From Syngnathus acus (Eukaryota; Chordata; Actinopteri; Syngnathiformes; Syngnathidae), in the NCBI RefSeq assembly GCF_901709675.1, contig NC_051099.1, positions 5,208,001-5,272,000 on the forward strand: a stretch of 64,000 nt of DNA, read 5' to 3'. The stretch's first letter is position 1; every line of letters starts with the position of its first letter. Both the position numbers and the translations under genes were made by a program. Below are positions 12,493-25,724 of this stretch, in pieces. The notes beneath the pieces were generated by a model, which saw only the letters and a program-made list of their open reading frames with translations, had not been told where the DNA came from and did no database searches.

Positions 12493-13925
12493 GGTGAGCA
12501 GGTTTCTCCTCACCTGGACTAGAGGGGATTGTAGGTTCCTGCTTTCAGAAGACTCCAATACCTTGAACTTGTTTTCAGTGGTAAAAATTAATATGCAGTA
12601 TTGACTGGTTTTAACACACGATATGAATTTTTTTTTCTTGCTTCCTGTAGACGCTAGTGTACTTAGCCAAAGTTGCATTTATTGCAAGGTTGATTTTAAA
12701 AAAGACAGTTATACAAGTGTGGTGAAATAATTCGAGAAAACAGTTGGATATTTCACAACATAAACAAATAAAAGCAAATCTGTTTCCAATGATTTAAATC
12801 AACAGAACATTTTGATCAAATAAGTTACATTTGTCTTTTGATTAGTTACTAGAGACATCATTGACAACTTTCAGCATCTTTTTTTAAGCTTGACTAACAA
12901 TCGAAAGCAATGTAACATACTTGTTGCTGACCGATCTTGTTCATTCCATGGTGGCAGTATACTCAGATGACTTTGGAGCTCTCTGTTGGTCTCTAAGGCA
13001 TGAGGAAGCCCAATGTAGCCCATGGTCTTATATTGAGTTAGTGAGGGACAGCCCATTTGGGGGGGTGGCCAAATCTTTTCACAGGGTTCTTCCCTACCTC
13101 ACACTGCTGTAAACATTACATGCATCACTTTAATTTCCTCCCATTTCTTTCTTGAGAAACAAGATGACAACAACTAAACTGGTTAACTATTACCTTATAT
13201 TGCTTTTTCCCCCCCGTGTGTTTGTTCATCTGCAAAACCTGTTTCTCTGTTTTTCAGTTTTTCACATTCCCAAAAGACGACAAGAACATTTCATATTCAC
13301 CATAAAGGCTTTGTTTTTTTTTGTTTTTGCTTTTTTTACAGGTCAAAACTTAGAGATCAGTGTTAACAATCAATATATAATGGCTACTAGCTTTAAGCAA
13401 ACACAACTTCTATAACATGTGGCTGTCAGGTGATGAAGGCTAAATAAATGTGTTGTGACTTGTACTTTGTCAAAATGAGCACATTACTACTTTACATTAC
13501 TAAGTGTAGAATTGTGAGTACTTTTGCCACTTCTGGAGTAAACCACATATCAATAACTATGTTGTTGTAATATAAAACAAGGTTTTATCGTCGGCCTTCA
13601 TTTTGACAACGTGACCATTGACCCAAACCCCCCTGAGCAATCATTAAAGTCACATGAGTACTAGTTCAGTGGCTTTTCAAAACAAAATTCATGACGACTG
13701 TATGACTAAAGATTATATTTGGATACATCATGGGTTTTTGTACTGTCTTCATTATCACAGCTAAAAAAGTTTGAGAAAAGATGTATATTGGATAATTTGA
13801 TGTTAAGTATACAATGTTAATCAAATAAATGTAATTCTGTGAGTTGTTCTAGTGTTTAAAGAGAAAAAAAAACTGTAGTAAATAAACAGTGCAAATCAAC
13901 CACATTTCAGGGGAACTTGTCAATT

Positions 13926-13940
13926 GCTGCCATCTGGTGT
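13926..13940 (-). promoter_or_regulatory. CTCF-like motif
   Basis: The minus strand reads ACACCAGATGGCAGC, a moderate CTCF core match in the spns3/ube2g1 divergent region. Confidence 0.4.
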
Positions 13941-14119
13941 TTAAGTAAATATTACATTACAAACTGTCCAAATATTCTTTTCATTACATCGTTAATAATA
14001 CAGGCGATCTACGTCTTATTGCTACCTATTCAATTAAATCGCTTAATTTCAAACTACAGTTAGATTTACGCGCGTGCCCATAATAACTCTAGTACACTAC
14101 TTGAAATGTAAGTATTTCT

Positions 14120-14134
14120 CCACCAGAGGGCAGC
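14120..14134 (+). promoter_or_regulatory. CTCF-like motif near ube2g1 promoter
   Basis: CCACCAGAGGGCAGC is a strong match to the CTCF core and lies about 225 bp upstream of the ube2g1 start codon. Confidence 0.5.
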
Positions 14135-14143
14135 AACGTAGTT

Positions 14144-14362
14144 ATGACATCAGCTGCCAGGAAACCAACGAAGAAGAAGCGGAACCAGTCCTCCCCAGAG
14201 CAGGGACAGATCTGCAGCAAAAGGCGACGAAGAAGAAGCGATGTCGCGAATGCTAAACGGAAAATAGAGGAGACGTTGGACTGTGCTGTAAACGAGACTA
14301 TAACGCTGTTACCTCGCCATATTACTGTTCACAATAGCTGCATCACATTGGCCAAACTATGA
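14144..14362 (+). other. Possible 72-codon upstream ORF overlapping the ube2g1 start
   Basis: An ATG at 14144 opens a frame of 72 lysine/arginine-rich codons whose TGA stop (14360-14362) overlaps the ube2g1 ATG in the sequence ATGA. If the ube2g1 transcript starts upstream of 14144, this would be an upstream ORF ending exactly at the main start. The peptide matches nothing I know, and the transcription start is unknown. Confidence 0.3.
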
Positions 14363-16220
14363 CAGAGCCTCAATCAGCGCTGTTACTCAGGAGACAGCTC
14401 GCAGGTAATGAAATATTTGGCGTTAGCGGTTACTGCCTGTCTTGCTAATGAACGTTTTAGCTGGGACTCAACCGATGGTACGGGCGCAAAATATTTGCAC
14501 GAATGATCCACATGAATGCGAATGGCCCATTACGGATTGAATAAACTGCGGGAAGATTGGTAAGGCGATTGTTGACTGACAGAACGTTCATGCAGGTAGA
14601 GAAGAAGACAACGCGTTCATGGTGCATACAGACAAGTTGTACGTTCGCTGTCAGACGTCTTGAATTCTCAGAATTCAGGATTACCCCTTACATAAAATAT
14701 AAAACTCTTATTGACACCAGTGAAACGCTCCTAGTTACATACAGTAGTTACAGTACACTGACAAACGCTACTGTAACGCTCCCACTCACGACTGAAACAT
14801 TCAGTACAGTAACCCCCCGGTTAACACGGGGTTACGTTCCAGCTCGCCCTCATAATCAACGAAACCTTAAAAGTAGCCATCAAGTATTTATGGTGTTAGA
14901 AGAAGAATCATCTTTATGTATGGCGTCACTTGAGACCATCGACACTTGAGTTGTACCACTATCTACTGTATGGCCCACAATATACCCTTACTGGTGATAT
15001 TGGGCTATTTTCAATAAATAACTACTTACTTAACCAGAGGCATGTTATACAAAACAAAATTGGCGATGGGTGCTGGGTGAGCATTGATTTATGGACACGC
15101 CAGCACTTTTACCCCCAAGAAGAAACTTGACACTGCATTTTTGACCATCACAGATTTAGGACCTCATAAAATAAATACCAAGTATCATCTGACATAGTCT
15201 ATAAGTGAACGTGACTTGTGTCGGATTAAGCGCACCCTAATAAATAATCTTTTTAATAGCCTCATTTATAACAAGTCCTCAGATATTTTCTTGATACTTT
15301 TGCTAAACTTTGATTAATTGTGTAGCTTTACCAGCCACACCCTTTGTTGCTGTGTAATTATGACACTGCTGCTTAATACAGTTAATAGGCCCCAGATAAT
15401 TGTGGTTTTGCTGAATTTGAATGGTATGACCTTAACTTGTCATTTGTTTTGTTCTCCAGAGCTCAATAAAAACCCAGTAGAAGGATTCTCAGCCGGCTTG
15501 ATTGAGGATAATGATCTGTACAGATGGGAAGTTCTTATCATTGGGCCACCAGACACGCTTTAGTAAGTTTTCCATTTCCATTATTTGGTCTTGCATTCTT
15601 ACCAACTCTTGTTACTAACCAGTTTGAATGTATTTCAATGTGATCGTAGTATTGACATTTGTTGTCTTTGACCTTTTTTAAAATGTTCACAGTGAAGGTG
15701 GTGTGTTTAAAGCTCATCTGACTTTTCCCAAAGACTACCCTCTCAGGCCGCCTAAAATGAAATTTATCACGGATATTTGGCACCCTAATGGTAGGTACAG
15801 CCAGGGAGATGCACAATGTTTTCACTAAAATACCTGAAATTAAATTGTTTGATTTTTGTTGTTGTTGTAGTTGACAAGAACGGAGATGTATGTATTTCTA
15901 TTTTACACGAACCCGGGGAGGACAAGTATGGCTATGAAAAACCAGAAGAACGTTGGCTTCCCATCCATACCGTTGAAACTATCATGATTAGTGTTATCTC
16001 CATGTTGGCAGACCCAAATGGTGACTCGCCGGCCAACGTAGATGCAGCAGTAAGTTTGTTTGTTTAACACATAAGGAATGATGAATGGGAAAAACAGCCT
16101 TCAAAATAAATATCTTTTTTTTTTCTTCCGTAGAAAGAGTGGCGGGAGGACAGGCATGGAGCTTTCAAAAGAAAAGTTGCACGCTGTGTACGGAAAAGCC
16201 AAGAGACTGCGTTTGAGTGA
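14359..16220 (+). CDS. ube2g1: Ubiquitin-conjugating enzyme E2 G1, 5 exons, 170 aa
   Basis: Coding exons: 14359-14404, 15460-15562, 15693-15790, 15871-16049, 16134-16220. All are GT-AG and total 513 nt, giving 170 aa as in human UBE2G1. The enzyme accepts ubiquitin from E1 as a thioester and passes it on with E3 ligases, building mainly Lys48 chains; UBE2G1 works with cullin-RING ligases and in protein quality control. Visible features are the [15 protein letters not shown]-terminus, the HPN motif (80-82), the catalytic Cys90 in NGDVCISIL, and the extended acidic loop of the G/R class (about 96-111, [16 protein letters not shown]) just after it. Near-identity to the human protein over the full length makes the call firm. 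A small difference is Ala for Glu in the C-terminal HGAFKRKV segment. Confidence 0.98.
14405..15459 (+). other. ube2g1 intron 1
   Basis: The intron is 1055 bp with GT-AG ends. Around 14810-14880 it carries a stretch with GTTACGTTCCAG next to CCGGTTAACACGGGG, which looks like a decayed transposon end. No inverted partner or target duplication could be found. An open frame at 14557-14949 is not protein-like. Confidence 0.5.
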
Positions 16221-18325
16221 TATTTAGCAAGGATCGCAATTCATGTTTTCAGGGCAAGTATGTTAAAACTGAACTGAACATTAGTTTTTGTTCTAATGCT
16301 GTTTTTGAGAACTGCTTCACATTTTCATTGCATTGAGTCAACCGACATCTGGTTGTAACCGCCGCCCCTTAAACCTAAGAAGAAGAATCTGGCCTTGAGC
16401 GGTCGTCGTAATGTTGCGGCAGGAAATTTGGAACCTCTACAGTGCACCCCCACCCCCCCAACCGTTGTTATTTATGAAGGCTTCTTGCCCATAGCCTCAG
16501 TTGGCATCTTGGAGAAATGCATAAGAATTTTACAATGTATTCTAATTGTCCATTGGATGGACCATGCGGTGCACCTTCATGAATTTGGCATTGGCTGTTT
16601 TTATTCTCAGGCCAAAATCAATAACAGTGTCGCTTTGTCGCCATCTAGTGGTCATTTGATTCATCTTGCTAAATTCCGTTCTGTGTTGTGTGCCCCCCAC
16701 CAGGTCTCCAATTGAATCTCAACATGGCACTGTTTTCCTGCACTCTTCCACCGTTTTGCCAGGCTCGTCCTCCTTTTATTTTGGCAGGAAGACTATGACT
16801 GGCTCCTCTAAGCTGCAATAGAACATTACAGTGACTACCATGGCTGACAGACAACCACCAAGCAAGTGCCAACTGAACATAAAAACAACCCAGAAGAAAA
16901 AAAACAACACTTTGCAAGTCAATGAACTGCTTCAGGAAGATATTGTAAAGACATGTATATAGCACAGACTAAACCAGATAATATATAAGATCCCTCTCCG
17001 TACGTTATGCACATAGTCTCAATTAATTGCGCTGGCTCTGATTTATTTCTTCCCTTTTCCCCGCTCCAACATGTGTCGTTTTTTTATTCTTCAGCAGAAG
17101 GTCTTAAATTGAGGATCGGAATGTTTTTTGTGAAGAGCTTGATTGGGGTCAAGCACGCTATGGCTGACAAATTTTGTCATTTCTAGATTGGGCCATATTT
17201 GATGTTTGTTGTGGATTCTTATAACCCAATTTCAAATCTGTTCCATAGTAATTTTGGATTTTATTTCGCTATTAACTCTTATCATCCCATTCTTTTATCA
17301 ACAAACAAATCAACATGACTTCGTTTTGTGCATGCGCAATTTTTTTCTTTTTGTCTTTTTGCAAAAGTGCCTCCAGATACAAATGCTCGATCATGTCATT
17401 CTGCATTGCTTAATTAGTAATAATGCTATAGTATCATACTATAATGCTATTGTTCCCAATTTAATGTAGCAATAAATCTCCTCTGGTGTGTATTCTTATA
17501 CACACGATACAAATGAAGGTCCTCCAAAATCTGCTGATTTAGTAGCTGTTCTTTTTTTTCTTTGTCAATGTTGTCCATGGTAGGAATTGTTACTATGCAT
17601 GCTTATCTTTCTGTTCCTGTTTCCCCCCCCCCCCCCCAATTTATTTCTGGCATTTTGTTTGTGAATGTTTGTCCATACAGTATATGTGCCCATATTGTGC
17701 TGTTCTATCATCACATCCAACCATCTCGTTATGTTCACTGAACGGTTGCAGTTTTTGGCTAATGTACAAAGACAAAAATACTGATGTATATTTTTCATGT
17801 TATGAAATCTGTTATCTGTAATGAGTTCTTCTATTATATTGTGTTTTTTCCGATATTTGCGTGTGTTAAAATCATTTTGTGTACTGGGCCCCGCATAAAA
17901 TGCACATCAATCCTGAGAAGGTTTGCTGAACCATTTCCTGGAAGAAAATGTAAATGCACTTGCCTGCTTTTCCAATTACAATTACTCTGCAGGTATTTAA
18001 AAAACAAAAAATCAAATGTAACGATGGCTTTCAGTCATATTAGGTAGATAGAGAGATAGATATCTCCCATTATCAACAAAAGTAACATTTTCTTCTACAA
18101 AGAACAAGGCAGTTGTATTATTGTTTGTTGCTATCTTTAGTGTGAGACAAAATTGAATTTTATTGACATATTGCGCCACGTTCAAGTGATTAGTTGCGTT
18201 CACGCGAAAACACTATAATTGACGCGCCCACCGACGCGCCTTGAACGCCGCACTTCCGCCCCCTCTCGGCCGCGTTCGTCTTATCGCGAGAACGCCGCCC
18301 GGTCACGAAGCTAACGCAGAGCAAC
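16221..18325 (+). other. ube2g1 3' UTR and ankfy1 upstream region
   Basis: This follows the ube2g1 stop. An AATAAA at 17471-17476 is a candidate polyadenylation signal, consistent with a long 3' UTR. A CTCF-like motif lies at 16637-16651 and a poly-C run at about 17623-17638. The last ~150 bp is GC-rich and belongs to the ankfy1 promoter. Confidence 0.5.
16637..16651 (-). promoter_or_regulatory. CTCF-like motif
   Basis: The minus strand reads CCACTAGATGGCGAC, close to the CTCF core, 420 bp downstream of the ube2g1 stop codon. Confidence 0.45.
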
Positions 18326-18335
18326 ATGGCGGAAG
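18190..18335 (+). promoter_or_regulatory. ankfy1 core promoter with YY1-like start site
   Basis: A GC-rich segment precedes the ankfy1 ATG. It contains an ETS-type CACTTCCG box (about 18250-18257), a TCGCGAGA palindrome (about 18284-18291) and, across the start codon itself, CAACATGGCGG, matching the YY1 consensus AANATGGCGG. In many TATA-less vertebrate genes YY1 sites sit at the first coding exon. Function is inferred from motifs. Confidence 0.45.
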
Positions 18336-21300
18336 GTATGAGATAGAATTTTTTTGGTGCTCTTCCCTGTCCACTCCCTTCTATTTACGTGGGCGTGTTG
18401 CGATATATGACTCTACCAAATTCGGAGTACGCGTTTATTGTATATTTCCATGTATATGTGTTTTTGAAACAACACGACATTGTTCTTGCCTTGTTCGGCT
18501 TGTAAGTGAGCAAGCTTTTATCAGTAGCTCTCGTTGATGTTGCTAGCAGATATTTTTGCCGTTTCTATTTAACTCAATTAGCTGAGACTGACAGTCGTCT
18601 ATAGTGCTGCAACAGATGCCTCGTGTGCTTGTGCAAAACATTTACTTTCATGTACCATTCGTTACGATAAAGTTCTTATCTAATGATCAACAATAAACGA
18701 TCGTAGCTGTTAGAAAATAAAGATCACGTGCTTCTGAATTGAGCATAGTGACATTTTACAAGCACAATGCATTTATTTGGCATCTGTTCTGTTCCTGTTG
18801 AATAAATAAGGGCACAAAATTCTTCTGTGTACTTACTGTCAGTTCCTCCCCATGAGTATTGGCACCGCCTTTACAAATGTCATGACCACCAACAGAAAGA
18901 AAAAGCTGTTAAAAACAAACAAACATACAAACAAACAGCATTTTTCTCTTTTAGTCTGACAAAAAATGACTTGCATTGTTTTTGTGGTCATCACTATACA
19001 TGGTTTTAAGAATGCATATGCACGGCTGGCAAACAACTCATTATTTTCTTATTGAAGCCCTCAGTTTTGCAGAATAAAGTCTAAAAGCTGCTCCAGCGTA
19101 ACACGGTTCTTGCGTGGGGCTCAAACTGTCTGTGTCACATGACTTGCAGCATTGCCGCTTACAGTTTACAAGGCAGGACAAAGTAACTAGCCTCCTCAGC
19201 ACTTTTATCCCCTTTACAAATACTTTAGTGCTTTAAAGGAAGGAAATGGGCCCCAGTGGAACTTGGTGGACTTGGCTGAGTCATGATTTAGAATTTCAAC
19301 ATCAAGAGCTGTAGAGAAAGTTATCCCTAAAGGAAGCACTATTTATGCACGCCTTTTGATTCATCTGGTATCTTTTCTTTTCCTCTGAATAATTGGCAAC
19401 AACATTAGGGGCACTTGCGCAATCAGAATTTCTGCTCCTGTAAAACAAATGGATTGACATGCAACTATTAAATGAATGCCATGCATATTTGTTTGTGTCT
19501 GCATGACAACAACGTGGTGCAGAGGAGGTGGCCAAGCTGCAGAAGCATCTGGCCCTGCTGCGGCAGGAGTACGTGAAGATGCAGCAGAAGCTGGCTGACA
19601 CGGAGCGACGCTGCGCCGTCCTTGCTGCTCAGGTGTCGGTCCAAGGCCCAACCAGCCCAGCATCTGCGGACACTTTTATTAGCCGTCTTCTGGACATTGT
19701 GTCGGACCTGTATCAGCAGGAACAATACAGGTGGGCGTCTTGTTTTACGGAAGAGAATACTTTCATTTCATGGTTCTGTTCTTTATTTTTGCACCGGCAG
19801 TGATTTGAGAGTGAAAATTGCGGGGAGTCAGCTCAGTGCCCATAAGTTTGTGCTGGCTGCACGCAGTGATGTTTGGAGTCTCGCCAATATGGCCGCCACC
19901 TCAGAACTGGACCTGTCTGGTAAGTGACTGTTGATATGGCTTTGCCGTTATAAAGCCGTGGACAGTCCCCTCAACTCATGACATGTTTGCAGACTGCAAA
20001 GCCGAGGTTGCTACGGCAATGTTGCGCTGGGCATACACGGACGACTTGGAGCTCAGTGAAGATGATGCATTTCTTATCGACTTGATGAAGTTGGCCAACC
20101 GCTTTCAGCTTCAGATGCTCAGAGAAAGGTCAGCGGGTTTTCCGTTTACAACGTTGTGAAGAGTGCAACAAACAAATTTGGGCAGTGGTACTTGAATATG
20201 GAAATAGTAGCCATGCTTAATTTTTCATCTGATTGTTTTGTATTTCCGGATGTTTTTTTTTTTTTTTTTTGCAATTATGACGACTGCATCATTCATTTAG
20301 TTTACGTTACTGCCTTTGTACACACATTAGATCTTTCACTTTGCATATGTGACATAGCCACCTGACGCTATATTGGCTTCCTGTGCATCGGGTGGGTCAG
20401 GTGCGAAAAAGGTGTCATGTCATCGGTGAACGTCAGGAACTGCATTCGCTTCTACCAAACGGCCGAGGAGCTGAACGCCACGACTCTAATGAACTACTGT
20501 GGAGAGATCATAGCTAGTCACTGGGTGAGTTCCTTCTTTTAAAACTGTGATTTTGTTCCAGCAGTACTCTAATTAATTCCTCGTCTTTTCTAGGATGATC
20601 TCAGAAAAGAAGATTTCAGCACCATGAGTGCTCAACTTTTGTACAAGATGATCAAGTCTAAAACGGACTATCCTCTCCACAAAGCCATCAAAGTTGAGCG
20701 AGAGGATGTGGTGTTCCTCTATCTCATTGAGATGGACGCTCAGGTCCGTTGCCATCTTCTAATCCATGCTAAGCTTTTAATAACTCTTGACTTTTGTGAG
20801 CTGAACGAAACATTTATATATTTTTTCTTGTTAGTTGCCAGGCAAGCTGAATGAACTGGACAACAACGGCGATCTGGCTCTCGACCTGGCACTGCATCGA
20901 AAATTGGAAAGTATCGCCACCACTTTAGTTAACAACAAAGCTGATGTGGATATGGTGGATCAGAGTGGATGGAGTCTTCTGCATAAAGCCATCCAAAGAG
21001 GTGTGAAGTTTACTCCGGCGTCTTTATAACAGTTGCGGCGTTCCAAATGACCTCCGCGTAAGCTTTGCTTGTCATACTCTCCTTCCAGGTGATGAATTCG
21101 CCTCCGTCTTCCTAATTCGTCACGCCGCTCAGGTCAACGCCGCCACTGTGGGAGCGGTGGAAACGCCTCTTCACCTCGTCTGTTCTTTTAGCCCCAAGAA
21201 ACACTCGACCGAAGTGATGAGTGGCATGGCGCAGATTGCGGAGGCTCTGCTCAAGTCCGGCGCCAATCCCAACATGCAAAACAGCAAGGGCAGGTTGGTC

Positions 21301-24300
21301 ACATTCTTTTTTTGAGGAAATTTGGCAAACTATCATTGCACAAGACTGACATTTTTGTTTTTGGCTTTGTTAGAACTCCCTTGCATGAAGCTGTGTCTTC
21401 GGGGAACGAGCCAGTGTTCAACCAGCTGCTCCAATGCAAACAGTGAGTTCCTCTCGACTTCCAACTTGAATACTTGGCTTGATTTCGACTTGCAACGATT
21501 AAACTGTCCCCCTTTAGGCTCGACCTGGAACTGAAAGACCACGAGGGCAGCACGGCTTTGTGGTTGGCTTTGCAGTATATCACCGTGTCCGCTGACACCT
21601 CTGTAAATCCATTTGAGGATGATGCGCCAGTTGAGAACGGCACCTCATTTGACGAGAACAGTTTTGCGGCGCAGTTAATCCAGAGAGGGAGTAATCCCGA
21701 TGCGCCCGACACATCAACAGGTGTGCATTGATTTTCTCCTTTCGTTGTCTTGTAATTTGTCATTTTCATTGCTTTTCATATTTTTGCTTCTACAGGAAAC
21801 TGCCTGATGCAGAGAGCAGCTTGTGCGGCCAATGAGGCAGCTGCTCTTTTCTTAGCCACTCACGGGGCTAAAGTCAACCATATTAACAAATGGGTGCGTA
21901 CGACATGTTATGTGGAATCGCAGTATCGCAAATATTTTTAGATATCATATCGTTGGCCGAATAATAGACTGACAATTAGGGGCTTGGGTTTCGAACATGA
22001 GCTGAAAATGGATTTGATGTCCTCTCAGGGGGAAAGCCCTCTTCACACAGCCTGCCGCTTTGGCCTTGCAAGCCTGACGGCGGAGCTGCTCCAGCAGGGT
22101 GCAAACCCCAACCTGCAGACCCTCAAGTCTCTGCCTGATGACACCCTTGGTGTGGCTGCACAGACCCCTCTTCATATGGCCATTGCTCATAACCATCCAG
22201 ACGTGGTCTCTGTTATCCTCGAGCAAAAAGGTCGGCGATTTTCCACACTTAAATGCAAGAGGAACATGTTTGAGTGGATTAATCGTTTTTTTTTTCGGTT
22301 TTTTTCCCTTCTTTGTCTGTGTTGCAGCAAATGCAATTCATGCCTCCAATAATTTCCAGATCATTCCAGACTTCAGTCTCAAAGACTCCATGGACCAAAC
22401 TGTTTTGGGCTTGGCCCTCTGGACAGGTACATCATGAGAGCGCAATTATAACAGAACGTTTTATGAGTGGCCTGTTTTTTATGCATATGTTGACTGTGCA
22501 CCGCATTTAATTTGTGATGTTTTAAATTGGTCATTCTGCCCCTGTTAGGTATGCACACCATCGCAGCTCAGCTTCTGGGCTCCGGAGCGTCTATCAATGA
22601 CACCATGTCCAGTGGACAAACCCTACTTCACATGGCCATCCAAAGACAGGACAGCAAGAGCGCCCTGTTTCTTCTTGAGCACCAGGCAGACATCAATATT
22701 AGGTAACTACTTCATCATCAAGTGTTTGTGACGCTTTGACTTTCATCTACTTTTTCATTTTCCTTTCGGACGCGTCGCGGTTTATCAAAGATTCCTGGCC
22801 AGCTAAATGTTTTAGTAGGGTATTTTTAAAAATAAATGTTTTCTTCGTGTGGCTATTAGGACCCAGGAAGGCCAAACAGCACTGCAGTTGGCCATCAGTA
22901 ATCAGTTGCCACTGGTGGTTGACGCTATATGCACAAGAGGAGCTGACATGTCTGTGGTGGATGACAAAGGGGACCCTCCCTTATGGCTTGCTCTGGAGAA
23001 TGGCATGGAGGATATTGCATCCACGCTGGTGAGACATTAAAAAAAAGAAAGATGCATTTCATCCAAGTTATTCCACACGTATTGTGGTTACACGGAGAAA
23101 AGGTTTGTCATTGTAATATTCTCCTTGTCGCTTCCTCCAAGGTTCGTCATGGCTGCGATGCGACATGTTGGAGCAAAGGCCCCTCTGGCTGCCAACAGAC
23201 CCTCTTGCACCGAGCCGTTGATGAGAACAATGAGGTCACAGCTTGCTTTCTCATCCGAAGGTCTGAAACCACATTACTTTAATTCAGTGCTTGGGCTGCA
23301 GTGCAAATATACCCAAGCAAGATAAAAAAAAAAATGTGCCTTTACAAAGATATGTAATTATGGCACAGGGGGAGTGATGCATATTCTGTCTATTATCATT
23401 TTTGCAAAAACTCAATGCATTACTGTAGGATCTCATTCGAAACACTGTGCCCTAGTGGTGGGTTGTCTGCCTTGCAGTTCTGAATTCCCCCCCCCCCTTA
23501 ACCATGATTCATTGTATCATGTCTGCGTAGTGGTTGCGACGTCAACAGCCCGAGGCGGCCAGGCCCAAATGGGGAAGGAGAAGAAGAAGCCAGAGACGGG
23601 CAAATGCCTCTCCACCTAGCAAGCAGTTGGGGACTGGAGGAGGTGGTACAGTGCCTTCTAGAATTTGGAGCTAATGTTAATACGCAGGTCAGTCTCATCA
23701 CAGCTGCAGCAACTTTGACTACTTGTAGATATTTATTCACAACATTGGCTCTCTCGCTTTTTTTTTTTTTCCTTCCAGGATGCAGAGGGTAGAACGCCTA
23801 TCCACGCTGCCATTAGTAACCAGCACAGCGTAATCATCCAACTCCTGATTTCCCATCCGGATATCCGTCTTAACATACGCGACCGGCAAGGAATGACACC
23901 ATTTGCCTGTGCCATGACGCACAAAAACAACAAAGCAGCAGAAGCCATCCTCAAAAGGGAGCCAGGTGCCGCTGAACAGGTGAGGAACGAGAACCGCAGG
24001 AGAAACCCCCAACGTTTGTCTCTCGTGACCTCGAACTTTTTGCATCTCTCCAGGTTGATAATAAAGGGCGTAATTTCCTCCACGTGGCTGTGCAGAATTC
24101 CGATATCGAAAGTGTCCTTTTCCTCATAAGTGTCCAAGCTAACGTGAACTCCAGGGTTCAGGATGCCGCTAAGCTCACCCCACTTCACTTGGCCGTGCAA
24201 GCTGGATCTGAGATCATTGTTCGAAACTTGGTATAACCTACGTTCCCTTTTTTTTTTTTGCTCTTGTTTTATTTTCATTCAATTTGCCCTGTAATATTTT

Positions 24301-25724
24301 TGTTAGACTGAACATTTTCCAATCGAGCATTTTTCTTTCCCATGTGACTCACCAGCTGCTTGCCGGGGCCCAAGTAAATGAGTTAACCAAACATCGGCAG
24401 ACTGCCCTGCATTTAGCCGCTCAACAGGATTTGGCCACCATTTGCTCCGTGCTGTTGGAGAACGGCATTGACTTTGCTGCTGAGGATGAGAATGGCAATA
24501 ACGGTAAATTTCATTTCTGGAACTCACTTCAGATTTAATGGATATTATCTGTTCCCGTTTTATTTTGTTATGGGTTGATACTATTGGTATATATAAGTAC
24601 CGCAGCTTGTGATTGTCTGACATAAAATTGGGCTTTTACCAACCTATCACGTCATCTTATCTTCACTGTGTACAAAACCAGCTTAACAGTTTTGCTGAGG
24701 AATTATTTTTGCAGCGTTTCGCTCACAAAAACTGTTTTCCTGTTGCATCCGCAGCTCTTCATCTGGCAGTGATGCATGGCCGCCTTAACAATATCAGATC
24801 CCTTCTCACAGAGTCCAACGTCGATGCTGAGGCCTTCAATCTCAGGTACATTTCACCTTTTGAGGCTTTTTTTTTGTAAATGACAAAAGATTTTGCAGGA
24901 CATTGAATTAATTGTTTTATTGGCTTATTGAAATAATTCAGGGGTCAGTCACCAATGCACGTTTTAGGCCACTATGGTAAAGAAAACGCCGCTGCCATTT
25001 TTGAATTGTTTCTGGAGTGTATGCCCGAATACCCTTTGGACAAACCAGATAATGAAGGGAACACAGGTACTTGAAAATGCATTTTTTTTTTTCTTGTTAT
25101 TTGTAGAGCAACTCCATACTTTGAATGACACCGATATATCATTTTTATTTACAGTTTTGCTCCTGGCCTATATGAAAGGGAATGCTAACCTGTGCCGTGC
25201 TATTGTGAGGGCTGGTGCTCGCCTGGGCATCAATAATAATCAGAGCATTAACATTTTCAACTACCAAGTAGCAACAAAACAGCTGCTTTTTCGCCTTCTT
25301 GGTAAGCAGATGGGGGTTTTTTTGTATTGCCCAGTGCTTTTTGGTCAATTCAAACAATGTATTAGCTAAAATTCTCAAATTAATTTTCCTTAAAGAAACG
25401 ATTTTTTATTATTTTTTTCCCTGGTTAGATATGCTGTCCAAAGAGCCCCCTTGGTGTGATGGATCCAACTGCTACGAGTGTGTTGCCAAGTTTGGAGTCA
25501 CAACAAGGAAACATCACTGGTTCGTACCTTGACCTTTCTGCAATATTTTTCCTGTCCGTGTTGTGCTTCATTATGAATCCTGTCTCTGCAGCCGTCATTG
25601 CGGGCGCCTCTTGTGCCACAAGTGCTCTATCAAGGAGATCCCCATCATCAAGTTTGACTTGAACAAGCCGGTGAGGGTGTGTGACATCTGCTTCGATGTA
25701 CTAACTCTGGGTGGAGTGTCATAA
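18326..25724 (+). CDS. ankfy1: Ankyrin repeat and FYVE domain protein 1 (rabankyrin-5), 25 exons, 1166 aa
   Basis: Coding exons: 18326-18335, 19523-19730, 19801-19919, 19993-20128, 20401-20524, 20594-20743, 20835-21000, 21089-21293, 21374-21442, 21518-21720, 21796-21893, 22029-22230, 22328-22426, 22549-22702, 22860-23028, 23142-23260, 23531-23687, 23779-23979, 24054-24230, 24356-24503, 24755-24845, 24942-25066, 25155-25301, 25429-25519, 25592-25724. The total is 3501 nt, against 1169 aa in human. Rabankyrin-5 is a Rab5 effector on early endosomes and macropinosomes, held there by its FYVE finger binding PI3P. In order: a short coiled-coil start (2-40), a BTB domain (about 68-165, DLRVKIAGSQLSAHKFVLAARSD region), about 20 ankyrin repeats (about 215-1050), and a C-terminal FYVE finger with WCD (1101-1103), RKHHCRHCG (1119-1127) and RVCDIC (1151-1156). 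Exon 1 codes for only MAE plus one base. Nothing is broken. Confidence 0.97.

Larger units (their letters stand above)
12493..14358. other. Divergent intergenic region, spns3 to ube2g1
   Basis: The starts of spns3 (-) and ube2g1 (+) face away from each other across 1.87 kb, so both promoters should lie here. Two CTCF-like motifs are visible (13926-13940 and 14120-14134), the second about 225 bp upstream of the ube2g1 start. The rest is AT-rich with no recognisable gene. Confidence 0.6.

Noticed and set aside
14810-14880. Possible additional transposon end in ube2g1 intron 1
   Set aside because: It resembles a decayed repeat, but no second terminus or target-site duplication could be found, so it is mentioned only within the intron entry.
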